A DNA stretch of 6,591 nucleotides from UKL13-2 sp043768625. GTDB lineage: Bacteria; Pseudomonadota; Gammaproteobacteria; Burkholderiales; Usitatibacteraceae. The notes under the pieces are model-generated. The model was not told the origin of the DNA. It saw nothing but the letters and a program-made list of their open reading frames with translations, and made no database searches. The position numbers were made by a program, and so were the translations under genes. Shown piece by piece: positions 6,535-6,591 of the stretch. Numbering within the stretch: the stretch's first letter is position 1; every line of letters starts with the position of its first letter. The stretch is taken from assembly GCA_043768625.1 (NCBI GenBank), contig JAYVKG010000164.1, positions 1 through 6,591 of the forward strand. The letters are read 5' to 3'.

Positions 6535-6591
6535 TTTAAATGGGGTTGCCGAACGGTGGTCGCGGGGCAAAAATGACCTTTACATCCGGAC

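Overview
The window is dominated by one very long minus-strand gene. It is an uninterrupted frame from an ATG at 5517 down to position 1, running off the window edge. It encodes the first 1,839 residues of a cyclic beta-1,2-glucan synthase (NdvB/ChvB/Cgs family). I checked every in-frame codon across this span and found no stop. The organism is probably a Gram-negative proteobacterium of moderately high GC. A betaproteobacterium is my best guess, because the two small genes upstream (a DUF3096 protein and an Ala/Lys-rich CX10C protein) resemble families I associate with that group. This placement is an inference, not a proof.

Layout, read in the direction of transcription (right to left). 6591-6524 is a short leader with a strong ribosome binding site. 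6523-6368 is a 51-aa two-helix membrane protein of the DUF3096 type. 6348-5875 is a 157-aa protein with an N-terminal membrane or signal segment and a charged CX10C region; it follows DUF3096 after 19 nt and is probably in the same transcript. 5874-5518 is a 357-bp gap with no convincing gene, containing several short dyads, and it probably holds the end of the small operon and the control region of the synthase. 5517-1 is the synthase, 5'-complete and 3'-truncated by the window.

In the synthase, the N-terminal cytoplasmic region, six or more membrane segments, the GT84 glycosyltransferase module (TDFSD, DTDT, GEGSF and RxxRW motifs), the glycoamylase-like cyclization module and the start of the GH94 phosphorylase-like module can all be read. 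The GH94 catalytic barrel lies outside the window. The enzyme is expected to make periplasmic cyclic glucan from UDP-glucose, a role tied to osmotic adaptation and host interaction in the characterised homologues. The two small genes are plausibly envelope or stress proteins, but nothing in the sequence links them functionally to glucan synthesis.

The many open frames on the plus strand lie antisense to the synthase and are best treated as shadows. I see no mobile element, tRNA, rRNA, CRISPR array or phage gene. I do not see an undescribed system here. The least explained part is the CX10C protein and its pairing with DUF3096.
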